In this document: in pieces, positions 1 to 9,876 of the stretch
Layout: each line of letters begins with the position of its first letter
Numbering within the stretch: position 1 is the first letter of the stretch
Source of the DNA: an uncultured Saprospiraceae bacterium
GTDB lineage: Bacteria > Bacteroidota > Bacteroidia > Chitinophagales > Saprospiraceae
Assembly: GCA_937923485.1 (NCBI GenBank)
Contig: CALDUE010000031.1
Span: 1-64,000, forward strand
Length of the DNA: 64,000 bases
Direction of reading: 5' to 3'
Position numbers and translations under genes: made by a program
The notes under the pieces: model-generated
Databases searched by the model: none
The model's input: the letters and a program-made list of their open reading frames with translations, nothing else
What the model was told of the DNA's origin: nothing

Positions 1-1928
1 CCAGTGCCTAAGCTCAGTCGCAGGTACCTAGAAGTTTCCTTCTGTTCTATCAAACCAGCATCTACAAGTGTTCGCAAACCCCAACCTGCTAAAAGCGGAT
101 GCGTCTTATTACCATAAGTGAGTCGCTCAACCGCCGAATACCAAAGCCGGATATGGGCATCCTCTTCAAGCATCGCCAAGTAAGGTTGCACTAGTTTCAA
201 TAATCGAAAGCCATCATAGGCCGCATCATCATCCACATTCGAACCTGCCGCCGCCAAGCCGCTCGCCAGCTTCGGAACAAGCGTATCGGTAAGCTCATAC
301 AAGAAGTCAGCCTCACGGGTATGAATAGAATCGTAGCGAACCAATCGCAGCAGCGGAGGCAAGGCACGCGCGATCAACCAAACATCAACCGTCGCAATGG
401 CCTGCTCTCGCATTCGTCGGGCGACATCTTGGAGTTCGTCAAACAGTCCCGCCAGGATAATGAGGTCAACCACTTTGGTCAAACTCGCCAAATCAGACTC
501 TTCGTCCATACGCGCACGTAGCGCGGCAGCCGCAGCATCAGGAACTTGCGTACCGTACACGTGACAACCCAACAAAGACAACGCAAAGTCTGGTTGCCAG
601 TGCAGCGTCCACGTTTCTTTGAAGGTTCCCTTAGCATTAAGAGATGCTTCATCGCGCGAACCAAACGGAATACCGAGCAGCAGCAATTGACACAGCAGCT
701 GACTCGCTTCTAAGTGCTTCTCCTTACGCAAGTCGAGGTTCTTCTCAACCCGTTCCATGTCACGATACGGCTTCATGAGGCGCACAGACTTTAAGCGCGT
801 TTCCAAATCTCTCTGCAGGGGAAGGCTCGTAAAATTCTCAGGAACCCTACCTGTCGTTCGATAGCTTTCGACGTTTTTACGGATTGCGTCTAAGCGGGCT
901 TTCGCCCCTTCGGCTAATGTCCCAAGAGCAGCCTCCTGAATCTCATCCAAGCCTGGCAACACCAAGTCTCGCAACTCCGCCAATTGATCAGCCAACTCAG
1001 TAGCATCAACAACCTGAGCTGTAGATGCCGCTTGCCCCATCGCGCGTAGCTCAATTGCCATCAGTGTCAGATAATGCTCTGGCGCTGAGCGGGGATCATC
1101 AAACAGCAATCCGTACCAAACAGGGGATTGTACCCCGGCTCCATAACCACCTTCAGAGCGCAGTCTTTCATAGGTCCACGGAATCCAAGTCACTTCAAGT
1201 TTCGGACCTCTCAATCCGCGTTTTGCAGCAGCATAACCTTTAGCGGTCTGGCGTAGCATGTTTTGCTGTAAAGCTGGAGCATGCCAAGCACCACATACCA
1301 CGGCGATGTTCTCAAGCCCTTGCTTTTGTAAATCCAAGATTGTCTTCGCCATGTGCATTTCACGCAGCTTGCACTCCGCATCAGTGGCTTCGGGATACGA
1401 TTCACGCAAGAGCCGAATCATCTCAGTAGTATGTTCAAAAATTCCAGCACCAGGATTTTGCATTTCGAAAGTGCGCTCCCACCAACGTTCTCGATCGGCA
1501 TAGCCGGCAAGTTTGGCGAGTTCCCCTAGTGGATCGCGTCTTACTCGGCGATACTTTTTTGAGTTGGGTTTTAGGTCAAGTTTCTGACGCTCGTTTTGGG
1601 AATAGGCAATCATCAAACTCGAAGGCAAATCCATCGCATGAATGGTCGCTTCATTATCAGCTGCCCAGCGCATAGCCACCCACTCCGGGCTAAACCTTGC
1701 AAGCGGGTAGTACAAAGCCGTGCTCACCGATTTGGGATCATAGGCCGTGAGTGCCACCGGTGGATATAAATCTTCATCTCCAATCTGATAAAGCGCAGTC
1801 TGCAAGTCCGCAGGCATCTCAATAACGAGCGCCTCTGGTGGATTCAATTCTAATGCATCCAGCACAGCGCGCGCAGATCCAGGTCCGTGGTGGCGGATGC
1901 CGTATATGCGGAGGGAGGGTGGGGTCAT
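1..1928 (-). CDS. DUF5682 family protein, partial (C-terminus beyond the left edge)
   Basis: This frame is missing from the ORF track because it runs off the left edge. I translated it by hand from the ATG at 1928 and it stays open to base 1 (about 642 codons). Near the N-terminus it has the hallmark YGIRHHGPGSA, and further in a GAWHAPAL segment; a paired early His-rich motif and a later GAxH motif resemble the EreA/ChaN/TraB-like fold, so an enzymatic role is possible but inferred. DUF5682 proteins are typically encoded beside a MoxR-type AAA+ ATPase, DUF5691, SWIM and VWA proteins, as in the E. coli yehL/yehM region. Here the ATPase and DUF5691 genes lie on the same strand at 5.1-7.6 kb, but two opposite-strand genes separate them from this one. 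Function unknown. A VWA gene may lie just left of the window. Confidence 0.8.
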   Translation of the reverse strand, partial: MTPPSLRIYGIRHHGPGSARAVLDALELNPPEALVIEMPADLQTALYQIGDEDLYPPVALTAYDPKSVSTALYYPLARFSPEWVAMRWAADNEATIHAMDLPSSLMIAYSQNERQKLDLKPNSKKYRRVRRDPLGELAKLAGYADRERWWERTFEMQNPGAGIFEHTTEMIRLLRESYPEATDAECKLREMHMAKTILDLQKQGLENIAVVCGAWHAPALQQNMLRQTAKGYAAAKRGLRGPKLEVTWIPWTYERLRSEGGYGAGVQSPVWYGLLFDDPRSAPEHYLTLMAIELRAMGQAASTAQVVDATELADQLAELRDLVLPGLDEIQEAALGTLAEGAKARLDAIRKNVESYRTTGRVPENFTSLPLQRDLETRLKSVRLMKPYRDMERVEKNLDLRKEKHLEASQLLCQLLLLGIPFGSRDEASLNAKGTFKETWTLHWQPDFALSLLGCHVYGTQVPDAAAAALRARMDEESDLASLTKVVDLIILAGLFDELQDVARRMREQAIATVDVWLIARALPPLLRLVRYDSIHTREADFLYELTDTLVPKLASGLAAAGSNVDDDAAYDGFRLLKLVQPYLAMLEEDAHIRLWYSAVERLTYGNKTHPLLAGWGLRTLVDAGLIEQKETSRYLRLSLGT

Positions 1929-2232
1929 TAGAATGCTGATTAGAAAAATCAAATTCAAAAGTAGCTGGAACTGAACTGATTCAATATAGCAGTTTTGGGA
2001 CACAATATATAATTGCTGGATTAGCTTGAGTAGCGAAACGGAAGCTTGGTTGATAGATCTGGGCGTTTCATAATTCGTTAATAATATGTTAATTTATTGG
2101 CTTCGCTGTGGAATTCTTCATTTTCATTAGTTTTAGCATGAATTCTTTGGTGAATTCTCTTTCTGAAGTAGGGTAATCGTAATGCTTGCTAATTGTGTTA
2201 CGTCCTTACTATATACATCAAAAACTCTAGAT
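1929..2232. other. AT-rich divergent intergenic region
   Basis: This gap of about 300 bases separates the minus-strand DUF5682 gene from the plus-strand metzincin-like gene. It is visibly AT-rich, with short TTAATA-type runs around 2080-2100. I see no convincing TAnnTTTG promoter, hairpin or small gene. It marks the left boundary of the plus-strand segment that interrupts the DUF5691/MoxR/DUF5682 set. Confidence 0.4.
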
Positions 2233-4575
2233 ATGCTCCCCCTCCGTTTACTCCCTAGTTTTTCCCTAGTTGGCTTTCTATTAATCGCATTCCACACTAC
2301 AGTTTCGGCACAATGCTCCCTGGCTGAATTATTCGATGGTGCTGATGTCGTTTTGCAAGGTGAAATTGTTTCAGATACCGTCTATGAGGCCAATGGTTGG
2401 GTTTACACCAGTTACCTTATTGAGCCATGTACATCCCTAACAGATGATCAAACATGGAGTCGAGGCAAGCCTCTAGCAATCACTAGAATGGGAGGTGATC
2501 TAGATGGAGTGTCCTATTCGCGGCCTCATGGGCTAGAAATTTTTGGCGGAGAACAAGCTGTCTTTTTTCTAAAGTACATCGAAGGAGATACTATTACTCC
2601 AAACGATCTTACATCAGTACAGCCTATCTGCGGACAAGCGGGATTTGCAAAGTACCTTACCGATGACTGGAAGCCAATTGTCGCGATGGGTGAAACGGTA
2701 CTATCAGCTGTCGAATTTCGAACGCAAATGAAAGAGTATATTGAATTTGAGTATTGCGAAAGTTATCCATCTTACTATGTAGCTGCTCCTTCATTGACTT
2801 TTGAGGATGGGAGTCCAGTTGGAGGAATTGGTTTCGCTTATGAGAGCCACAATCAATTACCTGCTCAACCAATGACTATCGAGTTCCAATTTGAAGAGCC
2901 TGTCGCAGATCAAGCTCTCGATAATGCTTCCTTTTTTCTAAGTGAAGCCATCGACTATGATGCTGAATCAATTGATTCCTTTACAATCTCAGTCACTTAC
3001 TATTTAGATAGCTTCCCTACTTATTTAGACTCAATTGTTAGCCTTGGGACTGTAGATTATTCTTTTGATGAGTTGAGTGCATTAAGTAATGTGCGAGTAA
3101 TTCCAGTTGATCAGGCTGTTGATACTGATAAGTCTGCCTTGGATAGGATAATATATCAAGATGATACGCCTGGAAAAGAGGGATTTAAGAGAGCAAGAAT
3201 CACGGAGATCACCCCTGAGGTCGTGGCTGGTATTCGTAGACCTTTGAGTTTACCTAACCTCGCAGGAGCTCCAAATCCACCTACAGCTGCTAGGCCAGGT
3301 ATAGTAACCATTACGGGGACTGATTTCAATAACTATACGACGGCCGAATTAGGTGCAAAAATTCCTAATGATGTTAGAATTGAAATGATGAGAGAATCTG
3401 GGGATTTTACGGGAGTAACCATCTCTCCACTTGCAGGGGATATTATCTCTTGGACTGATACTGAAATCAACTTTTATGCACCTACATATGGTTATCTTGA
3501 CTACAGTATTAGCAATCCAAATATGATAGGTGAGAGTGGAGCCTTCGGAGGAAGAATTAGAGTAATAACTGAGGATGGAAATGATCAAGCTCCTTTTAGA
3601 ACAGAAGTTTTTTTCAATCAAAAAAGCAGTTCTAGCTTTGTGGCAAGTCGGGTAAACCCTTCTACAGATGATAATTCTTTGCGGAAACAATCGCACCGCA
3701 ACGGCCAATCAATAGAATCGACTGAGCGCGGCTATACATTTGTTTTAGCTCCAACATTTGTTACTTCTCTTCGAGATGGTGTCAGTGATCTAGCAGATGC
3801 AAAACTTGATCTTTGTGATGCAGCAGCAGAATGGACTAAAGCAACAGGTATACCCATAGATATTGTTGATACATGTCCCCCAGATATTAACTGCTCTGTT
3901 ATTACTGGCAATAGAATACCTGTCACCTCTACTGATGAGGATGCACTTGCGGCTGGTTTAACAAGTGTTCTGCCTCAGACATGTGCAATTGAAGAGCCAA
4001 GAGTTCAAACAGCTGAACTTAGATTTAACAATACGTTTGTGCCTCGTCGCTTCACATCTAGAGCTAGATCTTTTCTAGGACAAAAAGAAGTTATTTATGA
4101 TCAAGCCCTGCACGAATTTGGACACATTCTACAATTGCTTCACGTAGACAATAGAATTGAATTGATGTTTCCTTCAGCAAGTGCTGGCAACTCACTTACA
4201 TCTGCTGCGGTAGCATGTGGAATTCACGTGAATAATGTCTCATTATCATATCCTACCTTATGTGGAAATGTAATTCAGAAAGATTTTATACCTACGGATT
4301 GTGCTACTTCACCAATTCAGGAAATTAGCAATCGTGTGGATGGGGTCAAGGTTCTGTATGATCAAGAGTCTTCACGTTTACTTGTCGAAATTGAGTCACA
4401 AGTAACTAAACAACTTCAATTAACTGTTTATGATGTAATTGGAAGACCTGTCAAGGTTGAATCTTGTTCGATTGGTCTAAACACTATTTCTTTAGATGAA
4501 TCTATGACAGGGTTTTACAGTGCAGTATTAAACGGGTCTCAAACTCAAATAGCGATTCCTTTCGTTAAGAATTAA
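2233..4575 (+). CDS. Secreted metzincin-like zinc protease with T9SS C-terminal tail
   Basis: The track starts at 2182, but the ATG at 2233 gives a clean signal peptide (MLPLRLLP..., cleavage near VSAQ), so I prefer it (780 aa). The middle holds an IPT/TIG-like stretch (PGIVTITGTDF). The catalytic signature HEFGHILQLLH lies at about residue 627 of the shorter form, followed by a MFPSAS segment that could be the Met-turn. This fits HExxHxxxxxH zincins, but the glycine normal at position 8 of the metzincin motif is Gln here. The last 75 or so residues look like a type IX secretion sorting tail (LTVYDVIGRPV, ending in a short basic KN), so surface export is likely. A lipoprotein gene follows after 9 bases. 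Base composition is more AT-rich than the flanking minus-strand genes. Substrate unknown; it could also be a non-catalytic adhesin. Confidence 0.72.
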   Translation: MLPLRLLPSFSLVGFLLIAFHTTVSAQCSLAELFDGADVVLQGEIVSDTVYEANGWVYTSYLIEPCTSLTDDQTWSRGKPLAITRMGGDLDGVSYSRPHGLEIFGGEQAVFFLKYIEGDTITPNDLTSVQPICGQAGFAKYLTDDWKPIVAMGETVLSAVEFRTQMKEYIEFEYCESYPSYYVAAPSLTFEDGSPVGGIGFAYESHNQLPAQPMTIEFQFEEPVADQALDNASFFLSEAIDYDAESIDSFTISVTYYLDSFPTYLDSIVSLGTVDYSFDELSALSNVRVIPVDQAVDTDKSALDRIIYQDDTPGKEGFKRARITEITPEVVAGIRRPLSLPNLAGAPNPPTAARPGIVTITGTDFNNYTTAELGAKIPNDVRIEMMRESGDFTGVTISPLAGDIISWTDTEINFYAPTYGYLDYSISNPNMIGESGAFGGRIRVITEDGNDQAPFRTEVFFNQKSSSSFVASRVNPSTDDNSLRKQSHRNGQSIESTERGYTFVLAPTFVTSLRDGVSDLADAKLDLCDAAAEWTKATGIPIDIVDTCPPDINCSVITGNRIPVTSTDEDALAAGLTSVLPQTCAIEEPRVQTAELRFNNTFVPRRFTSRARSFLGQKEVIYDQALHEFGHILQLLHVDNRIELMFPSASAGNSLTSAAVACGIHVNNVSLSYPTLCGNVIQKDFIPTDCATSPIQEISNRVDGVKVLYDQESSRLLVEIESQVTKQLQLTVYDVIGRPVKVESCSIGLNTISLDESMTGFYSAVLNGSQTQIAIPFVKN

Positions 4576-4584
4576 ATTAGCTTC

Positions 4585-5103
4585 ATGATGTCATATTTTC
4601 GCTTGTTTTTAATCTTTACTTCTTTTCTCGTATTAAGCGCAATGAGTTGCGAAAAATCCGAGTCAAGTACAAATAGTCGTAAAGCTTCTCTTGCTATTCC
4701 ACTAGATACGTTCTGTTTGGACTTAGCCAGAACCTGCCCAAAATTAGCAGCACTAGCCGCTGCCTACCCCCCTAAACTTGAACCTTCAGATGGCAGTCAT
4801 TTAATTCATGCCGAGTTACTCAACTATCTCTTGGACACTGTTGCGAACCCTCAAAATTATTTCAGAGAGTTGCCAGGACCTTGTCCTGGGATAACACGTT
4901 CACAAATCCATTGCGCCATAGGCATACCAAGGGACAGTTTGGGAGTCCTAGAGATGGGAAGCGAAATTTTACTTGGGGATTTTTATTCCTATGCTCGCGA
5001 TCCCGAATATGGACTTGCGCCAACCAGATTTTGGACAAAAGCAGGTTACATCCCTATATTCTTTTATAATAGTGGGGATACGCTGGTTGTAATTTCTCAG
5101 TGA
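4585..5103 (+). CDS. Small predicted lipoprotein, unknown function
   Basis: A 172-residue protein with a hydrophobic N-terminus followed by SAMSCEKSES, which reads as a Bacteroidota-type lipobox with Cys 22 as the lipidated residue. ATG codons at 4585 and 4588 are both possible starts. The mature part has several Cys residues (FCLDLARTCP, PGPCPGITRSQIHCA) that may form disulfides, consistent with periplasmic or surface exposure. I recognise no domain. It follows the metzincin-like gene by 9 bases on the same strand, so the two are probably co-transcribed, and it converges on the MoxR ATPase gene with only 32 bases between stops. A partner or inhibitor of the protease is possible but purely inferred. 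Confidence 0.6.
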   Translation: MMSYFRLFLIFTSFLVLSAMSCEKSESSTNSRKASLAIPLDTFCLDLARTCPKLAALAAAYPPKLEPSDGSHLIHAELLNYLLDTVANPQNYFRELPGPCPGITRSQIHCAIGIPRDSLGVLEMGSEILLGDFYSYARDPEYGLAPTRFWTKAGYIPIFFYNSGDTLVVISQ

Positions 5104-5135
5104 AAAAGTAAATGACCATAAGAGCACACAGATTG

Positions 5136-6245
5136 TTAGCCTCCATCCCCTTTCCCAGCCCCAAATTCCGTCAACGCCATATACCAATCGCGCCACTTCC
5201 CAGGCCGCTCCTTTAGTACTCCTTCGACGTAGCTTCTCCAAACGGCGCCATCACGCTCTTCATCGCGGATTACTGCTCCACGAAGAGAAGGAAGATAGTC
5301 TTTCACCTGCGGAATCCCATCGCCAAAATGTGCAGCCAAACTGACGGCATTTTCGACAACACTAATCGCTTCTGCGGTGCTGAGGCCAGCTCCTGGTTGT
5401 TGAACTTTCGTACTTCCATCTTCGGTGACGCCATTGCGTAATTCGCGGAAGATGGTGATGAGGCGTTCGATTTCTTCGACTGCCGAAGAGGTTTCTAAAA
5501 TAGCGCTGCGATCTCCTAGGCTGCTTCGTTCGCGGACGATCCGCAGCTCTTCTGCTAGGCTTGATGGCGAAGGCAAAACGACTGTATTGAAACGACGACG
5601 AAGGGCCGTCGAGAGTTCGTTGACACCACGATCTCGCTCGTTTGCAGTAGCGATCAAATTGAAGCCTGGGATCGCTTGGACCTCCGTGCTCAATTCAGGT
5701 ACAGGTAAAGTCTTTTCACTCAAAACGGTGATCAAACTGTCCTGTACTTCACTTGGAATACGCGTTAATTCTTCAATCCTTACGATCGATCCTCTTTGCA
5801 TTCCAGTCATTACGGGGCTTGGTACTAGCGCCGATTCTGATGGACCTTTGCTAATTAGCTGAGCATAGTTCCAGCCATACCGCAACGCATCTTCGCTTAG
5901 TCCAGCAGTACCTTGAACCAATAGGGTAGAGTTACCTGATATCGCAGCGGCAAGGTGTTCGCTCACCCATGTTTTGGCGGTTCCAGGGACGCCCGCGAGT
6001 AGCAATGCACGATTGGTCGTCAAGGTGGCCACGGCTACTTCCATTAAGCGTCGATCACCAATATATTTTGGAGAAATTTTCACGCCCTTGGCGACCTCGC
6101 CACCCATGAGGTAGTCTACCACGCGTTTTGGCGAAAGCTGCCAACCGACAGGCTTTTTGTCCTTGTCTAATTTGGCCAGTGCTGCGAGTTCCTTTGCATA
6201 GGTCTGCTCAGGATGAGGCCGAAGAATTTGGGGCGTTTTTGCCAT
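5136..6245 (-). CDS. MoxR-type AAA+ ATPase (YehL-like)
   Basis: This AAA+ ATPase of the MoxR clade has Walker A GVPGTAKT, a Walker B-like IVRIEEL segment (Glu in place of the usual first Asp), sensor ATANERDRG and an arginine-finger stretch LRRRF. The conserved blocks around the Walker A (SEHLAAAISG, LVQGTAGLSEDALRYGWNYA) are those of the ATPases that travel with DUF5691, DUF5682, SWIM and VWA proteins. The track start at 6272 is a TTG overlapping the DUF5691 stop. I prefer the ATG at 6245, which gives MAKTPQILRPHPEQ, close to how I recall family members beginning. MoxR ATPases usually remodel a VWA-bearing partner; none is in the window. The gene contains one exact copy of the 14-bp interspersed word (6125-6138), read as LSPK. 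Confidence 0.85.
   Translation of the reverse strand: MAKTPQILRPHPEQTYAKELAALAKLDKDKKPVGWQLSPKRVVDYLMGGEVAKGVKISPKYIGDRRLMEVAVATLTTNRALLLAGVPGTAKTWVSEHLAAAISGNSTLLVQGTAGLSEDALRYGWNYAQLISKGPSESALVPSPVMTGMQRGSIVRIEELTRIPSEVQDSLITVLSEKTLPVPELSTEVQAIPGFNLIATANERDRGVNELSTALRRRFNTVVLPSPSSLAEELRIVRERSSLGDRSAILETSSAVEEIERLITIFRELRNGVTEDGSTKVQQPGAGLSTAEAISVVENAVSLAAHFGDGIPQVKDYLPSLRGAVIRDEERDGAVWRSYVEGVLKERPGKWRDWYMALTEFGAGKGDGG
6125..6138 (+). repeat. Interspersed 14-mer GTTTTGGCGAAAGC, exact copy 1
   Basis: Exact match, inside the MoxR ATPase gene and read there as LSPK. Followed by TGCC, matching the frequent TG extension of the word. Confidence 0.95.
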
Positions 6246-6268
6246 GGTGCCAAGATGAGGACGATTGC

Positions 6269-7564
6269 TCAATTCATCACCGAAAATTCGGAGGCAATCC
6301 GCTGTCGAGCGAGCATCATCGCAACGAGCGCATTCAAGGTCTCCAATTGCGTCTCCAGTTTTAGCGAAAGCAGATGACCAAAGGCCATCGGATTTAACTT
6401 ATGCGGATAGCGACCAGCCACCGTCTCCGCAGGAGGAGCATAACCGTGAACGACTTCATTGGCCAATTCCTCCGAAAGGTTTGGGCTGAATGGATGAGGA
6501 TTGGCCGCTATAAAAGCAATAACCATTGGGTCTCTCCAGCCTTTTGGATAGAAATCATGCGCGTAGTCCATCAGGTTCGCGTAAGACGTAGCGTCTAAGG
6601 CTGAGGCTAGTTTCGGAAGAATTTTCTGTCCTTGAAGCAATCTGTCTTGACTCCGAATTGCGTGTTGTAGTAGGGTAGCGGCCGCAGTGGAGTTCTTGCT
6701 ACTTATTGCGGCTTTCGCCAAAACCTCGAACGTGTCGCGTTGGTCGCAACCTGCCGGAATGCTAGACAGCACCTCCTCAGCTCTGGCCATCATTTTTTGC
6801 TTGCGTCCCTCGTCGAGCATACATTCTAAGCGAAGTATTTCTAGGTCAGTCAACTCACCTTTCTTCGAGAATAGACGGACAAGTAATTCAGGGTTTACAG
6901 CTTTCGCCAAAACCCCTTTATCCAGCACCGCTTGCAATAGCCCGAAGGCCTGTGGACTCACTTTCGCGGCGGTCATCAGCTTGCGGATTCGATTGATTAA
7001 CTCCGTGTCTTTTATCTGTGCCCGTTCGGCGCGCGACAATTCACTCCACCAAAACTGGATGTATGCGTCGCGTTGTTTGACGGATTTCGGGAAGGGATCT
7101 GCTTGCAAAAAGGCAACTTTCCGCTTGAACGTAGGGTGTTTTAGCGCAAGCCAAAGCCCATGACGACCTACGAGCGCGTATGCATTTGCTGTAACGTTGG
7201 CCTTGCGAATGACGGCTTCTAAATACCAGACAATTTTACCTGTGGGCACAACCAAACCATAATCAAACAGTGTCTGCACATCGGCGCTTCCGCGAAAGGC
7301 AAGCGATGCTTCGAGGTAGTGGAAAATGTGCTTATCAAGGAGATGATAGGAAGGGTGATCAGGGGCAAGCTCTGCCACGCGCACTTCTTGAATCGCCGTT
7401 TTGCTAAGGTTTACTCGTTGGGCAAGACTTTTCGCTGAAAGCAACGCAAGCGCTTCTTCTGCTGGGCTTCCCGCATGCTGCATGAGTTGCGCCGCCAAGG
7501 TCTGTGCCTGGTCGTCTAACGGCTGTCTAGACAGTCCGATGATGGCGGCGGTTGCGAGATTCAT
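6269..7564 (-). CDS. DUF5691 family protein (MoxR-associated)
   Basis: A 431-residue, Leu/Ala-rich, mostly helical protein starting MNLATAAIIGLSRQPLDDQ. Its architecture and position directly upstream of a MoxR ATPase fit DUF5691, a repeat-like helical family found in yehL-type clusters. I rely on this context more than on a diagnostic motif. The stop codon lies 23 bases before the preferred ATPase ATG, and overlaps an alternative TTG, so the two are one transcription unit. Three copies of the 14-bp word lie within it: exact at 6711 and 6900, both read as VLAKA, and a one-mismatch copy at 6358. That is the densest cluster of the word in the window. The function of the family is unknown; a scaffold for the ATPase is a reasonable guess. 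Confidence 0.62.
   Translation of the reverse strand: MNLATAAIIGLSRQPLDDQAQTLAAQLMQHAGSPAEEALALLSAKSLAQRVNLSKTAIQEVRVAELAPDHPSYHLLDKHIFHYLEASLAFRGSADVQTLFDYGLVVPTGKIVWYLEAVIRKANVTANAYALVGRHGLWLALKHPTFKRKVAFLQADPFPKSVKQRDAYIQFWWSELSRAERAQIKDTELINRIRKLMTAAKVSPQAFGLLQAVLDKGVLAKAVNPELLVRLFSKKGELTDLEILRLECMLDEGRKQKMMARAEEVLSSIPAGCDQRDTFEVLAKAAISSKNSTAAATLLQHAIRSQDRLLQGQKILPKLASALDATSYANLMDYAHDFYPKGWRDPMVIAFIAANPHPFSPNLSEELANEVVHGYAPPAETVAGRYPHKLNPMAFGHLLSLKLETQLETLNALVAMMLARQRIASEFSVMN
6358..6371 (+). repeat. Interspersed 14-mer, one mismatch (GTTTTAGCGAAAGC)
   Basis: G6 is replaced by A. Inside the DUF5691 gene, read as LSLK on the minus strand. Confidence 0.75.
6711..6724 (-). repeat. Interspersed 14-mer, exact copy 2
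   Basis: GCTTTCGCCAAAAC on the plus strand. Inside the DUF5691 gene, read as VLAKA. Confidence 0.95.
6900..6913 (-). repeat. Interspersed 14-mer, exact copy 3
   Basis: GCTTTCGCCAAAAC on the plus strand, 189 bases from copy 2. Inside the DUF5691 gene, again read as VLAKA. Confidence 0.95.
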
Positions 7565-7798
7565 GAAGTAGGCAATGTAGTATGTAGTAGAGATGAACCG
7601 TCATCTCTGTCGTAAAAGTTAGAGGAATATTAGACCTGAAGTTCTCGAAATCTATATTATTTCGTTCGATCTGACGGTTTGCGGAGCCACTCAAATATGC
7701 ACTAAAGTCTCCCCGAACAAGGCCGCCCTGAGGATTCAAAAAGTGAATCTTATGCTCCTTTTTTGCATTGTAGAAAAGCAGACCTACAGAATTTTTAA

Positions 7799-9406
<1,608 letters not shown>

Positions 9407-9428
9407 CTTACCTTAAACGGTGAATGAT

Positions 9429-9686
9429 ATGAATATCAGTGTTTTAACTCCCGAAAAGGAATTGTACTCAGGCTCTATCAACAGCATTTCGGTGCCAGGG
9501 GTAGAGGGTAAGTTTCAAGTGTTACGCAATCACGCGCCTATTGTCAGCGCTTTAGCTGAAGGAGGAGTGACGATCAAGCGTGCTGATGGTAAGTTTATCA
9601 CCTTCACCATAGAGCGAGGCTTTATTGAAGTCTTGAACAACAACGTGGCACTGCTTGTACAGGGAGCTAAGAATTACAGGGACTAA
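9429..9686 (+). CDS. atpC: F1F0 ATP synthase epsilon subunit, short form
   Basis: This encodes the N-terminal beta-sandwich domain of epsilon only (MNISVLTPEKELYSG, ISVPGVEGKFQVL, LRNHAPIVSAL). It has about 85 residues against 130-140 in E. coli, so the C-terminal helical domain that inhibits ATP hydrolysis is missing; short epsilons are common in Bacteroidota. The track start at 9420 is GTG; the ATG three codons later fits better. It follows atpD by 22 bases and is closed by a terminator, so the pair forms a two-gene operon. Confidence 0.92.
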   Translation: MNISVLTPEKELYSGSINSISVPGVEGKFQVLRNHAPIVSALAEGGVTIKRADGKFITFTIERGFIEVLNNNVALLVQGAKNYRD

Positions 9687-9710
9687 GCTCCTCGAATTTC
9701 TGACTCCATT

Positions 9711-9747
9711 AAAAAGCCTATCAAGAGCAATCTTGGTGGGCTTTTTT
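9711..9747 (+). terminator. Intrinsic terminator of atpDC
   Basis: AAAAAGCC and TATCAAGA pair with TCTTGGTG and GGCTTTTT across a short GCAA loop, followed by more T. It lies 24 bases after the atpC stop. Confidence 0.85.
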
Positions 9748-9876
9748 CTTCGAGGCGGTGAGTTATACCCGTGCCTTGAATACGGTATTTTGGTAAGCTG
9801 TTATTGAGATTTAGGTGGGCTTCACATGTAGAGGTTAACTTGTGACAAGTCACAAAACGCTGATCCAGTATCGTCT

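Noticed and set aside
5425-5862. 145-codon plus-strand frame opposite the MoxR ATPase
   Set aside because: Arg/Ser-rich shadow of a well-supported AAA+ gene.
6687-7163. 158-codon plus-strand frame opposite the DUF5691 gene
   Set aside because: It lacks any motif, and the minus-strand gene is in frame with its operon partner.
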